Assembly (NCBI RefSeq): GCF_000800015.1
Contig: NZ_JUGR01000001.1
Span: 2,356,001-2,420,000, forward strand
Reading direction: 5' to 3'
Source of the DNA: Terriglobus sp. TAA 43
GTDB taxonomy: Bacteria > Acidobacteriota > Terriglobia > Terriglobales > Acidobacteriaceae
Length of the DNA stretch: 64,000 bases
Numbering within the stretch: the first letter of the stretch is position 1; every line of letters begins with the position of its first letter. The notes beneath the pieces were generated by a model. The model had not been told where the DNA came from. It saw nothing but the letters and a program-made list of their open reading frames with translations, and made no database searches. Position numbers and translations under genes: made by a program. This document shows, piece after piece, positions 45,455 through 53,315 of this stretch.

Positions 45455-45832
45455 ATGTACGAAGTAACCGTCGAATCTCACTTCTCATCCGGACACTACC
45501 TGCGCGACTATCACGGCAAGTGCGAGAACCCGCACGGCCACAACTATCGCGTGCTGGTGACGCTTGCCGGTGAAGAGCTGGAACCGAACGGATTGCTGCT
45601 GGACTTCAAAATCCTGAAGGACATTCTGAAGCCCGTGGTGAACTACCTGGACCACCAGATGATTAACGATCTGGAGCCGTTCACCACTGTGAATCCCTCT
45701 GCAGAAAACCTGGCCAAATACTTCTTCGACGAGACGAACACACGCCTCTCTGATGTAACCAAGGGCCGCGTGCGCGTGAAGAGCAGCACCATCTTCGAAA
45801 CGAACACATCGCAGGCCACGTACGCGGAGTAA
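45455..45832 (+). CDS. queD: 6-carboxytetrahydropterin synthase
   Basis: A 125-aa enzyme converting 7,8-dihydroneopterin triphosphate to 6-carboxy-5,6,7,8-tetrahydropterin for queuosine. Zinc ligands His14 (HFSSGHYL), His27 and His29 (NPHGHNY), the catalytic Cys23 (GKC) and the LDHQMIND and SAENLAKYFF elements are present, matching the QueD branch of the PTPS family. GAAGGAACTGCT precedes the ATG. It leads queE by six bases, a clear pair. Confidence 0.96.
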   Translation: MYEVTVESHFSSGHYLRDYHGKCENPHGHNYRVLVTLAGEELEPNGLLLDFKILKDILKPVVNYLDHQMINDLEPFTTVNPSAENLAKYFFDETNTRLSDVTKGRVRVKSSTIFETNTSQATYAE

Positions 45833-45838
45833 CGACCA

Positions 45839-46540
45839 GTGCGCCTCATCGAGCTTTACAAATCCGTTCAGGGCGAATCGTCGTTCACCGGCGTGCCATG
45901 CATCTTCGTGCGCTTTGCCGGATGCAACCTGCGCTGCGCCTGGTGCGACAGCGAATACACCTTCACCGGTGGCAAGCCGTTCACTGAAGATGAAGTTGTC
46001 GCGCAGATTGAAGCACTCGCGTGCCCGCTGGTTGAGTTCACCGGCGGTGAGCCCATGCTGCACGCAAAAGATCTTCTGCCGCTGATGCAGCGACTGCTGA
46101 ATGACGAAAAAACGAAATACACGCTGATGATCGAAACCAGCGGCGAACGCCCGTTGGAAGAAGTCCCTACGGCAGTACATAAAATCGTCGATGTGAAATG
46201 CCCCGGCAGCGGCAGCGCCTTCGGCTCATTCCGCATGAGCAACCTCAACACGCTCACCGCTCGCGACGAAGTAAAGTTCGTCCTCCGCGACCGCCGCGAC
46301 TACGAATTTGCACGCGACTTCATCCGCGAACATCTCGCAGCAAAAATCGCAGACGGAACGCTGGGCCATATCCTGCTTTCACCGGCATTTATCCAGCACC
46401 CTTCCCCGCTACGCACCGCAGACAACATGGAATTGGACGCACGCGACCTGGTGCAGTGGATGCTCGACGACCTCCTCCCCGCGCGCCTCTCCCTGCAGGT
46501 GCATAAATTCGTGTGGGAACCGCAAAAAAAGGGAGTTTAG
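45839..46540 (+). CDS. queE: 7-carboxy-7-deazaguanine synthase
   Basis: A 233-aa radical-SAM enzyme that turns 6-carboxytetrahydropterin into 7-carboxy-7-deazaguanine. The cluster Cys29, Cys33 and Cys36 lie in FAGCNLRCAWCDSE, the CxxxCxxC spacing of radical SAM enzymes; VEFTGGEPMLHAKDL is the SAM-binding GGEP motif, and ELYKSVQGESSFTG opens the protein as in QueE. It begins with GTG six bases after queD. The next enzyme, QueC, is encoded about 6 kb further on. Confidence 0.96.
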   Translation: MRLIELYKSVQGESSFTGVPCIFVRFAGCNLRCAWCDSEYTFTGGKPFTEDEVVAQIEALACPLVEFTGGEPMLHAKDLLPLMQRLLNDEKTKYTLMIETSGERPLEEVPTAVHKIVDVKCPGSGSAFGSFRMSNLNTLTARDEVKFVLRDRRDYEFARDFIREHLAAKIADGTLGHILLSPAFIQHPSPLRTADNMELDARDLVQWMLDDLLPARLSLQVHKFVWEPQKKGV

Positions 46541-46607
46541 CGACACCCGGATAACCATTTGTCGGTGATTGCACTCAAGGTTCAGATGGGATTGGAAAGG
46601 TGCGCTC

Positions 46608-47306
46608 ATGCCATCCTCCATTGGAAACCACATGCTCAATGCGTTCTCACCCGCATTACGTGCGTCCATTATGAAGGCGGGAGAACATGTCTCGCTGGTG
46701 CAGTCCCAACACATCGCCTCAGTTGAAGAACTGCAGCCCTACGTCTACTTCATCAACAGTGGCTTGTGTTCCATGGTCATCTCCATGCAGGACGGCAGAA
46801 CCGCCGAGGTCGCCATGTGCGGCAGGGACGGCATGGCCGGTTCGCTTTCGCTACTGGGTCCGCAATGTTGCTCCGCCGCAACGGTCATACAGATCGGAGG
46901 AGGCGCTCTGCGCGTCCCACGCCGCGAAGCGGAAAGATGGTTCGCACAATCCACTGAGTTTCGCTGCTACGTCCTGGCATGGGCGCAGATGGCGTGGAAT
47001 GTCTCATTGCAGACCAGCGCCTGCGGTCTGCTGCACGACGCCGAATCCCGCCTCGCGCGATGGCTTTTAATGTGCGCCGACCGCGCCGAAAGCAATAATC
47101 TCTATCTCACGCAGGAGTTCCTCGCCGAGATGCTCGGAACACAGCGCACCACCGTCGCAACCGTTGCCAGCTGCCTCAAACGCAAGGGCCTGATCGAATA
47201 TGTCAGAGGCAATGTGACAATCCTCGATCGCTCCGGTCTCATGGATACAGCATGCGAATGTTATGAAGTTGCGCGTAAAGGCATGGCTCACCTGTATCAC
47301 GCCTGA
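46608..47306 (+). CDS. Crp/Fnr-family transcriptional regulator (first of a tandem pair)
   Basis: A 232-aa regulator with an N-terminal cyclic-nucleotide-binding-like beta-roll (about residues 20-120) and a C-terminal winged helix (LTQEFLAEMLGTQRTTVATV). The canonical cAMP-pocket Arg-Ser pair is not visible, so another effector or none is likely. The end carries a CECYEVA segment. ATG 46608 follows GGAAAGGTGCGCTC. It is a paralogue of the next gene, 166 bases downstream: both share LTQE, LLG/MLGTxRTTVA and the C-x-C-Y end. Confidence 0.88.
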   Translation: MPSSIGNHMLNAFSPALRASIMKAGEHVSLVQSQHIASVEELQPYVYFINSGLCSMVISMQDGRTAEVAMCGRDGMAGSLSLLGPQCCSAATVIQIGGGALRVPRREAERWFAQSTEFRCYVLAWAQMAWNVSLQTSACGLLHDAESRLARWLLMCADRAESNNLYLTQEFLAEMLGTQRTTVATVASCLKRKGLIEYVRGNVTILDRSGLMDTACECYEVARKGMAHLYHA

Positions 47307-47392
47307 TACTGCTTCGAACACAAACCGATAAGGGTGTGTCGGATACAAGGCAGAGTCCACCACCGCATCACGGTTACAGTCGCGTGCAGACC

Positions 47393-47405
47393 CGTCACTG
47401 TGACG
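47393..47405. promoter_or_regulatory. Candidate regulator site: CGTCAC-T-GTGACG palindrome
   Basis: A perfect 6-bp inverted repeat around one base lies 67 bases before the second Crp/Fnr paralogue. The TCAC/GTGA words are those of Crp-type half-sites but in the opposite order and closer together, so binding by one of the two paralogues is only a suggestion. Confidence 0.4.
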
Positions 47406-47472
47406 TGAGCGTTTTCGTGTCCTTTTCCCGAGGGCCAACGCCCCGATTGCAGGACAGTAAGGAACCTGCACC

Positions 47473-48174
47473 ATGCCCCCGCGCACCAACCGTCTGCTGG
47501 ATACTTTTTCGCCTGAGTTGCAACGTACACTCTCATCCATGACGCGCCCCGTGGAACTCCCCCGGGGAAGCATTCTCTTCACTCCGGGAGAAGCGCCATC
47601 CGGCGTGTATTTCCTCACCTCCGGAGTCGCCACCACGGTCGTCTCCGTCGCCGACGGCAGCACCGCAGAAGTCGGAGTAGCGGGCCCCGATGGCGTCACC
47701 GGCGCTGTATACCTGCTTGGACCACAGGCCGCTGTAGCGCAATGTTTTATGCAGATCCAGGGGCACGCTCTGCGCGTCGCAATAGCCGATGCCCGCAAGC
47801 TCTTCACCGAATCCGAAGAGTTCCGCACACGCATCCTCGAATACGTGCAGATGGAAACGCTCCTCACATCGCAGTTGGCCGCCTGCAACAAGCTGCACCA
47901 AAGCACCGAACGCCTCGCACGCTGGATACTCACCGCCGCAGACTGCACCGGCAGCGACACCCTCTCCCTCACGCAGGAATCGCTCTCCCAACTGCTCGGA
48001 ACGCGCCGCACCACCGTCGCCCTTGTCGCTGGTGAAATGCAGCGCAACGGTCTCCTGAAATATCGCCGTGGCATGGTGCAAATCGCCAATCGCAGCGCAC
48101 TCGCATCCATCGCATGCGACTGCTACAGCGTGACCCGGCGCCTGCTGCAGGGCCTGCACCGCGAACGCGCATAG
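47473..48174 (+). CDS. Crp/Fnr-family transcriptional regulator (second of a tandem pair)
   Basis: A 233-aa paralogue of the preceding gene. The beta-roll reads LPRGSILFTPGEAPSGVYFL and GSTAEVGVAGPDGVTGAVYL; the winged helix is LTQESLSQLLGTRRTTVALV. The usual phosphate-binding Arg of cAMP sites is not seen. There is no FNR-type N-terminal Cys cluster. A C-terminal IACDCYSV repeats the C-x-C-Y element of its neighbour. ATG 47473 lies 14 bases after AAGGA. The pair arose by duplication; their targets are unknown. Confidence 0.88.
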   Translation: MPPRTNRLLDTFSPELQRTLSSMTRPVELPRGSILFTPGEAPSGVYFLTSGVATTVVSVADGSTAEVGVAGPDGVTGAVYLLGPQAAVAQCFMQIQGHALRVAIADARKLFTESEEFRTRILEYVQMETLLTSQLAACNKLHQSTERLARWILTAADCTGSDTLSLTQESLSQLLGTRRTTVALVAGEMQRNGLLKYRRGMVQIANRSALASIACDCYSVTRRLLQGLHRERA

Positions 48175-48194
48175 CATTCGCGCTACCATCAGGT

Positions 48195-49238
48195 ATGCGC
48201 GCTATTCATGCACTTCTCGCGGCATCGCTCTTCAGCGGTGTTGCAGCCGCACAGGCAAGGATTCCCGTTAAAGTCGTAGTCGTCACCATGTTTGAGGTCG
48301 GCAACGACACCGGCGACACTCCCGGCGAATTCCAACACTGGGTCGAAGGCGAACACCTCACCCATCGCTACGCCATGCCCGCCGCGTATCACGACGCGCT
48401 CATGAACGACGACGGCGTACTCGGCATCGTCACCGGCGTCGGCACCGCACGCGCATCGGCCACCATCATGGCGCTCGGCACCGATCCGCGCTTCGATCTT
48501 ACACACGCCTACTGGGTCATCGCAGGCATCGGCGGCATCGATCCCAAACAGGGTTCGCTCGCATCCGCCGTATGGTCTGACTGGATCGTCGACGGTGACA
48601 TCGCCCACGAAATCGACGTCCGCGAAGTTCCCAAAGACTGGCCCACCGGCTACGTCCCTCTGCGTAAATCCACACCCTACGAGAAGCCGCGCACCGACGA
48701 GAACGGCATCGTCTTCCACCTGAACACCGGCCTCGTCGACTGGGCATACGGTCTCACGCGCGACGTCAAACTGCCTGACAACGCAGAGATCCGCGAGCGC
48801 CGCCAAAGCTTCGCAGACGCCGCAGCGAAGAAGCCACCCTTCGTCCTGCGCGGCGACAACCTCAGTGCCAGCACCTTCTGGCACGGTAAGTTACTTAACC
48901 AATGGGCGCGCGATTGGGTCAGCTACCAGACCGACGGCCACGGCACCTACGCCATCTGCGGCATGGAAGACACCGGCACCCTGCAATCACTCACATGGCT
49001 TGATCGCGCAGGCAAAGTCGACTCAAAGCGCGTCCTCGTCCTCCGCACCGCCAGCAACTATGATCAGCAGCGCGAAGGCATCACCGCCGCGGAATCATTG
49101 GCCGAAACCAAGATCACCAAGTACTCGGCCTTCCTGCCATCGCTCGACTCTGCATACCGCGTAGGCGACGTCGTCGTGCGCAACATCGTCACCAACTGGC
49201 CCACACTTCGCGAGCGCATGCCGCAGTCCAAGCCGTAA
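48195..49238 (+). CDS. Exported purine nucleoside permease-like protein (NUP)
   Basis: A 347-aa protein with a signal peptide (MRAIHALLAASLFSGVAAAQ). IPVKVVVVTMFEVGNDTGDTPGEFQHWVE, GIVTGVGTARASATIMALG, YWVIAGIGGIDPKQGSLAS and LDRAGKVDSKRVLVLRTASNYDQQ match the fungal and bacterial NUP family. Its fold is related to nucleoside phosphorylases and it has no membrane helices beyond the signal, so a periplasmic binding or hydrolytic role is more likely than true permeation. ATG 48195 is chosen because it opens the signal peptide; the frame is open further upstream. Confidence 0.87.
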   Translation: MRAIHALLAASLFSGVAAAQARIPVKVVVVTMFEVGNDTGDTPGEFQHWVEGEHLTHRYAMPAAYHDALMNDDGVLGIVTGVGTARASATIMALGTDPRFDLTHAYWVIAGIGGIDPKQGSLASAVWSDWIVDGDIAHEIDVREVPKDWPTGYVPLRKSTPYEKPRTDENGIVFHLNTGLVDWAYGLTRDVKLPDNAEIRERRQSFADAAAKKPPFVLRGDNLSASTFWHGKLLNQWARDWVSYQTDGHGTYAICGMEDTGTLQSLTWLDRAGKVDSKRVLVLRTASNYDQQREGITAAESLAETKITKYSAFLPSLDSAYRVGDVVVRNIVTNWPTLRERMPQSKP

Positions 49239-49244
49239 TCACGG

Positions 49245-49934
49245 CTAGCGCCCAAGAAAATTAATCGCCGCAGTATTCCAAACGCGTTGCTGCGGCGTTT
49301 CTCTTGCTGCACGCAACATCGCGCGTCCCACCGTCTCCGTATCCGTAGACAACTTAGGAAACTTACCTAACAACCACACCAACGGATACAGCGCGCGATA
49401 GAAGAAGTTGTAAATCGCAACCTTCGATCGAATGCCATTCCTGGCCAGGATCAGCCCCGGACGAAACGCATACGCCGCACGAAACGGCATGGCAAACAGC
49501 GCATTCTCCACGCCACCCTTCACATGCGCCCACATCGTCTTGCTGTTCGCGTCCGTGCCTTCGCCGGACACATACACAAACACCATCGAAGAATTGCGCA
49601 CCACCAGCACATTGGCCACCGCCAACGTCAGGTCGCGTGTAATGCGCGTGTATTCCTCTTCCTTCATGCCCACCGACGACACGCCCAGCGGAAAGAAACA
49701 AGCGTCGTAGCCCGTCAGCGCTTCGGCTAACGAAGTGAAATCAAGCGAAGCAAACTCCTTCGGACAAACCAGCTCGCGCAACTTCGGACTCTTGCGATCC
49801 ACAGCGCTATCCACAGATGCATCCAGCGCACGTCGGCTCACCGACAACACCTCAGAAACACCCGGATCCACAAGGCATTCGCGCAACACGCCCTGCCCCA
49901 CCATGCCGCTGCCGCCGAACACAATTACTCGCAT
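49245..49934 (-). CDS. Atypical short-chain dehydrogenase/NAD(P)-binding protein
   Basis: A 229-aa Rossmann-fold protein. MRVIVFGGSGMVGQGVLREC holds the GxxGxxG nucleotide motif; ACFFPLGVSSVGMKEEEYTR and the TMWAHVKGGVENALF region carry the Lys expected in the catalytic step (Y/S-x3-K is blurred). It belongs to the NAD-dependent epimerase-like or HTATIP2-like atypical SDRs of unknown substrate. It converges on the NUP gene with six bases between. Confidence 0.82.
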   Translation of the reverse strand: MRVIVFGGSGMVGQGVLRECLVDPGVSEVLSVSRRALDASVDSAVDRKSPKLRELVCPKEFASLDFTSLAEALTGYDACFFPLGVSSVGMKEEEYTRITRDLTLAVANVLVVRNSSMVFVYVSGEGTDANSKTMWAHVKGGVENALFAMPFRAAYAFRPGLILARNGIRSKVAIYNFFYRALYPLVWLLGKFPKLSTDTETVGRAMLRAARETPQQRVWNTAAINFLGR

Positions 49935-50028
49935 ATGAAATGCGATGCCGAGAAATCCAGTGAAGATTCCCCAAATTCAGCAACATGGCGATTGGCGCAG
50001 ACTTCCCCGGCGTTCTATCATCGCGCCT

Positions 50029-51558
50029 ATGCGCTGGCTAACCTGCAGTTCAACTCGGAAGATCGCGGCTGCGGCCCTTGCTCTCTCAATCAGCCCCTTC
50101 GTCTTCGCGCAAAAAACCGTGTCCACGGAAAGCGGCGACCTCATCGGTAAATCCGAAGGCAACGTACGCGCATTCCTCGGTGTGCCCTATGCCGCGCCGC
50201 CTCTCGGCCCCCTGCGTTGGAAGGCTCCGGAGTCGGTAAAGCGCAGCACCTCAGCTCTGGCGGCCGACAAGATCGGCCCAGCCTGCATGCAGAAACTTTC
50301 GCGCAGCCATCTGCCCTGGACCGAAGCCTTCATGGTGCAGAACGATATCAGCGAAGACTGCCTCACGCTCAACGTATGGACCGCCGGTTCGTTCAGCGGC
50401 CATCGACCTGTGCTCGTCTATCTGCACGGTGGCGGCTTCGTGGAAGGCAGCGGCGGCATCTCCAGCTATGACGGCACACAACTCTCCAAGAGCGGCCTCA
50501 TCGTCGTCACGGTGAACTTCCGCCTTGGCATCTTCGGTTACTTCGCCAGCTCCGCTCTACGCACTGACAGCGGACACGACAGCGCAGGCAACTACGCTCT
50601 CGCCGATCAGATCGCGGCACTCGACTGGGTAAAGAAAAACATCGCAGCCTTCGGTGGCGACCCGCAACGAGTAACAGTCGCAGGCCAGAGCGCAGGCGCG
50701 GAATCTGTCGCGGCACTACTCGCATCACCGAAAGCAAAGGGCCTGTTCCAACGCGCCATCCTCAACAGTGATCCGATGCTGTGGCCCGCCACAACCGTTA
50801 GCTCGCTCGACGAAGCAGCGAAGCTCGGCGATGCCTTCACCGCCAAGTACGGCGGCACGCTGGACGCTCTGCGCGCGGTCCCCGCAGAGACACTGCTCAA
50901 CGCAACCGACGCACCACCCAAGCGTCCTGTCGTCGATGGCTACTGGCTCACAGAACAGCCCGGCGACGACCTCACACACCCCGTAGGCAGCGACGTTCCC
51001 GTGATGATCGGCTGGGTAAAAGACGAAGGCTTCCCCACAACAAAGCTCTCCGCTGAAGCCTTCCGTGCCGACGTCGCAAAGAAGTACGGCGACAACGCCG
51101 AACGCTTCCTCAAGCTCTATCCCGCCGATGACGACGCACAGGCATCCAAGAGCCAGATGCAGGCAGGTCGCGACCGAAACATCGCCATCGCCACGCTCTA
51201 CGCAGACGCCTACCAGCGCCGCCGCCAATCCTCCGTCTACCTCTACTGGTTCGCACGAACACCACCGTGGAAGGCGCATCCCGAGTTCGGAGCACACCAC
51301 ACAGCAGAAGTCCCATACTTCTTCGAAACACTCGATCAGGTAAAAGACCGCGACTACGAAGACGCCGACTACGCCGTAAGCAAAATCGCAGGCGGCGAAT
51401 GGCTGAAATTCGCCTCCACCGGCAAACCCTCATCCACATGGGTTGCCGCACAGCACGGCGGCGGCCCCTTCTACGTCATCGACACCGCACCAAAACCCCA
51501 ATCACAACTAGACGCAGCCCGAGCCGCCCTCTGGAAAAGCATCCTGCTTAAGCACTGA
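50029..51558 (+). CDS. Exported type-B carboxylesterase
   Basis: A 509-aa alpha/beta hydrolase with a signal peptide starting at ATG 50029. Carboxylesterase-B marks: GNVRAFLGVPYAAPPLGPLRW, EDCLTLNVWTA, YLHGGGFVEGSG (oxyanion hole), VTVAGQSAGAESVAALLASP with the nucleophile Ser (GQSAG instead of GESAG), a VKDEGF segment for the acid and GAHHTAEVPYFF with the catalytic His. It hydrolyses esters of unknown kind outside the cytoplasm. A 400-bp gene-free stretch follows. Confidence 0.92.
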   Translation: MRWLTCSSTRKIAAAALALSISPFVFAQKTVSTESGDLIGKSEGNVRAFLGVPYAAPPLGPLRWKAPESVKRSTSALAADKIGPACMQKLSRSHLPWTEAFMVQNDISEDCLTLNVWTAGSFSGHRPVLVYLHGGGFVEGSGGISSYDGTQLSKSGLIVVTVNFRLGIFGYFASSALRTDSGHDSAGNYALADQIAALDWVKKNIAAFGGDPQRVTVAGQSAGAESVAALLASPKAKGLFQRAILNSDPMLWPATTVSSLDEAAKLGDAFTAKYGGTLDALRAVPAETLLNATDAPPKRPVVDGYWLTEQPGDDLTHPVGSDVPVMIGWVKDEGFPTTKLSAEAFRADVAKKYGDNAERFLKLYPADDDAQASKSQMQAGRDRNIAIATLYADAYQRRRQSSVYLYWFARTPPWKAHPEFGAHHTAEVPYFFETLDQVKDRDYEDADYAVSKIAGGEWLKFASTGKPSSTWVAAQHGGGPFYVIDTAPKPQSQLDAARAALWKSILLKH

Positions 51559-51960
51559 GCACTAACCCCGCTCAAGCAGTAAGCCTTCAGCAGAAACTGC
51601 AGCAAAGGCCTGAGATCAAGAACCAGATTTGCGAATGCCGTTAATGCAGCTCATCGCAAACTACAGCAAGGGCCAAAGGCCCGACGAGATATTAGCCTAG
51701 GCCGAAGGCCTAGGTACGACCGCAAATCAAGAACAAAAGGGCCAAAGGCCCGCTCTATAGCTCTATAGCTCTCCAGCGCAACCCGCGATCCTACGACGAA
51801 ACGCCGTCATCAGCGAAGCTCATACGGTCGAAGACCGTCATCCTGAGCGAAGTCGAAAGACCTGCATTCTTCTCGCACCACTACGATGCCCAACGGAACC
51901 GATCCATCTCTGCAACCCCGAACAGCGTCCTATCCCATATAGAAGAAAGGTCAAAGACCA
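51559..51960. repeat. Gene-free stretch with a cluster of small hairpins
   Basis: No gene is supported here. Hairpins with three-base loops recur: GGGCC-AAA-GGCCC at 51670-51682 and again at 51739-51751, CCTAGGCC-GAA-GGCCTAGG at 51696-51714, and ACGGTC-GAA-GACCGT at 51823-51837. The flank CAGCGAAGCTCATACG (51811-51826) repeats that at 39704, and GTCATCCTGAGCG at 51837-51849 repeats that at 25275 inverted. A CTCTATAG tandem doublet (51753-51768) is also seen. The last 12 bases supply the ribosome site of the next gene. Confidence 0.75.
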
Positions 51961-52248
51961 ATGGCAGAGCAGAACGAAGATTTTGTAACCGTGGCCAGCT
52001 ACTCCGAAGTAGGCGAAGCATCCGTAGCGCAAAGCGTACTCGACGGAGCCGGCATCGACTCCTTCCTCAGCGGTGAAGAAGCCAACATCCTGCTCCCCGT
52101 GAGCGGCGCCCGCCTCCAGGTACGCGCGGAAGACGCCGAAACCGCCCGCGAACTTCTGAACAACGTCCCGGTTTTCGTAGAAGACGGAGTGGCCGTGGGC
52201 GAAACCGCAAAGGGTGCCTCCCTCGCCGACAACGGCGACGACCTCTAA
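51961..52248 (+). CDS. DUF2007 domain protein
   Basis: A 95-aa cytoplasmic protein. FVTVASYSEVGEASVAQSVL and GIDSFLSGEEANILLPVSGA, followed by LQVRAEDAETARELLNN, match the DUF2007 putative signal-transducing domain (a ferredoxin-like fold). The function is unknown. GAAAGG lies 11 bases before the ATG. It stands alone between two repeat-rich gaps. Confidence 0.85.
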   Translation: MAEQNEDFVTVASYSEVGEASVAQSVLDGAGIDSFLSGEEANILLPVSGARLQVRAEDAETARELLNNVPVFVEDGVAVGETAKGASLADNGDDL

Positions 52249-52364
52249 AACCTGTCAAGCCCCTGAACAAGGCATCTGTAACAAACAAAAGCAAATATCG
52301 TTGGCATGGTATTTCCGTCAAACCTCTAAAATAAAAATAGAAGAGAAAGCGGCCGCCGTCGCGC

Positions 52365-52462
52365 GGCCCTAACTCGTTTAGAAAGAGGATTTTGCCCCTA
52401 ACCCCAATGGGCAGACGATTTTAGCGATACCTAGGCCGTAAACTCAGTAGAAAGACGATTTT
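52365..52462. repeat. Imperfect 29-base direct repeat in the queC leader
   Basis: The segments 52365-52393 and 52434-52462 both run GGCC-N-TAA-N-CTC-(A/T-rich)-AGAAAGA-N-GATTTT and differ at a few positions and one indel; the core CAGACGATTTTAG also recurs at 52412-52424. A GGGGTACCCC palindrome lies at 52479-52488. No riboswitch fold was recognised. Confidence 0.55.
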
Positions 52463-52521
52463 AGAAAAACAGGGGGAGGGGGTACCCCTGCCTGGATAGG
52501 CGTTCATACAAGCAACTTAGA

Positions 52522-53226
52522 ATGAAATCCATGAGCAACGAAACACGCCAGAAAGCAGTGGTTTGCCTGAGCGGCGGCATGGATTCCACCGTATGCGCTG
52601 CGCTGGCGGCACGCGACTACGACGCCTACGCCCTGCACTTCTCCTACGGCCAGCGGACCGAAACCCGCGAGTTAAAGAGCGCGCAAGGCGTAGCAGAAGC
52701 ACTTGGATTCAAACAGTTCCTCCAGTTACGCATGGACCTCTTTCGCCAGATCGGCGGATCGGCGCTGACGGATACTTCTATCGCCGTTCCGGACGCTCCG
52801 GAAGACGAAGGCAAGATCGGCGACGCCGTTCCCGTCACCTACGTTCCCTTCCGCAACGCCCACTTCCTCTCCGCCGCCGTGAGCTGGGCAGAGGTCATCG
52901 GAGCGAAGACCATCTTCATCGGAGCGGTCGAACAGGACAGCTCCGGATACCCCGACTGCCGCCCGGCGTATTATGACGCCTTCAACGAATTAATCCGCCA
53001 AGGCACTGCTGTGGGCGATATTCGGGTTGAAACACCACTCATCCAACTCCGCAAGCGCGAGATCGTGCGTCTGGGTGTTGAATTGGGTGCTCCGTTACAT
53101 GTAAGTTGGTCGTGCTACTCAGGCGAGGAGTTTGCCTGCGGAGTGTGTGAAAGCTGCGTTCTACGGCTGCGGGCTTTTCAGGAGGCTGGCAGCACAGACC
53201 CGATTCCCTACGCATCCAAGCGCTAG
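52522..53226 (+). CDS. queC: 7-cyano-7-deazaguanine synthase
   Basis: A 234-aa ATP-dependent amidohydrolase-like ligase converting 7-carboxy-7-deazaguanine to preQ0. The PP-loop VVCLSGGMDSTVCAAL (Ser17-Ser22) and the C-terminal zinc cluster in CYSGEEFACGVCESCVLR are both complete, and ALHFSYGQRTETRELKSA and GAVEQDSSGYPDCRPAYYD are QueC hallmarks. An ATG at 52531 is an alternative start; neither has a good ribosome site. It is separated from queD-queE by about 6 kb. Confidence 0.96.
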   Translation: MKSMSNETRQKAVVCLSGGMDSTVCAALAARDYDAYALHFSYGQRTETRELKSAQGVAEALGFKQFLQLRMDLFRQIGGSALTDTSIAVPDAPEDEGKIGDAVPVTYVPFRNAHFLSAAVSWAEVIGAKTIFIGAVEQDSSGYPDCRPAYYDAFNELIRQGTAVGDIRVETPLIQLRKREIVRLGVELGAPLHVSWSCYSGEEFACGVCESCVLRLRAFQEAGSTDPIPYASKR

Positions 53227-53315
53227 GCAGTGATTCGCAACTTCGGCAACCCATTTACGTTTGCATTCAGAGATACCGGTCTAACCGCCGGTGACAAGCA
53301 AGGAGCAGGACGACC

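Noticed and set aside
51664-51849. Possible CRISPR array
   Set aside because: The repeated units are short, differ from each other, are unevenly spaced and lack unique spacers of constant length; no cas genes are present.
52249-52521. PreQ1 riboswitch upstream of queC
   Set aside because: Neither the short H-type pseudoknot pattern nor the A-rich tail of preQ1 classes could be matched; the leader before queD shows none either.
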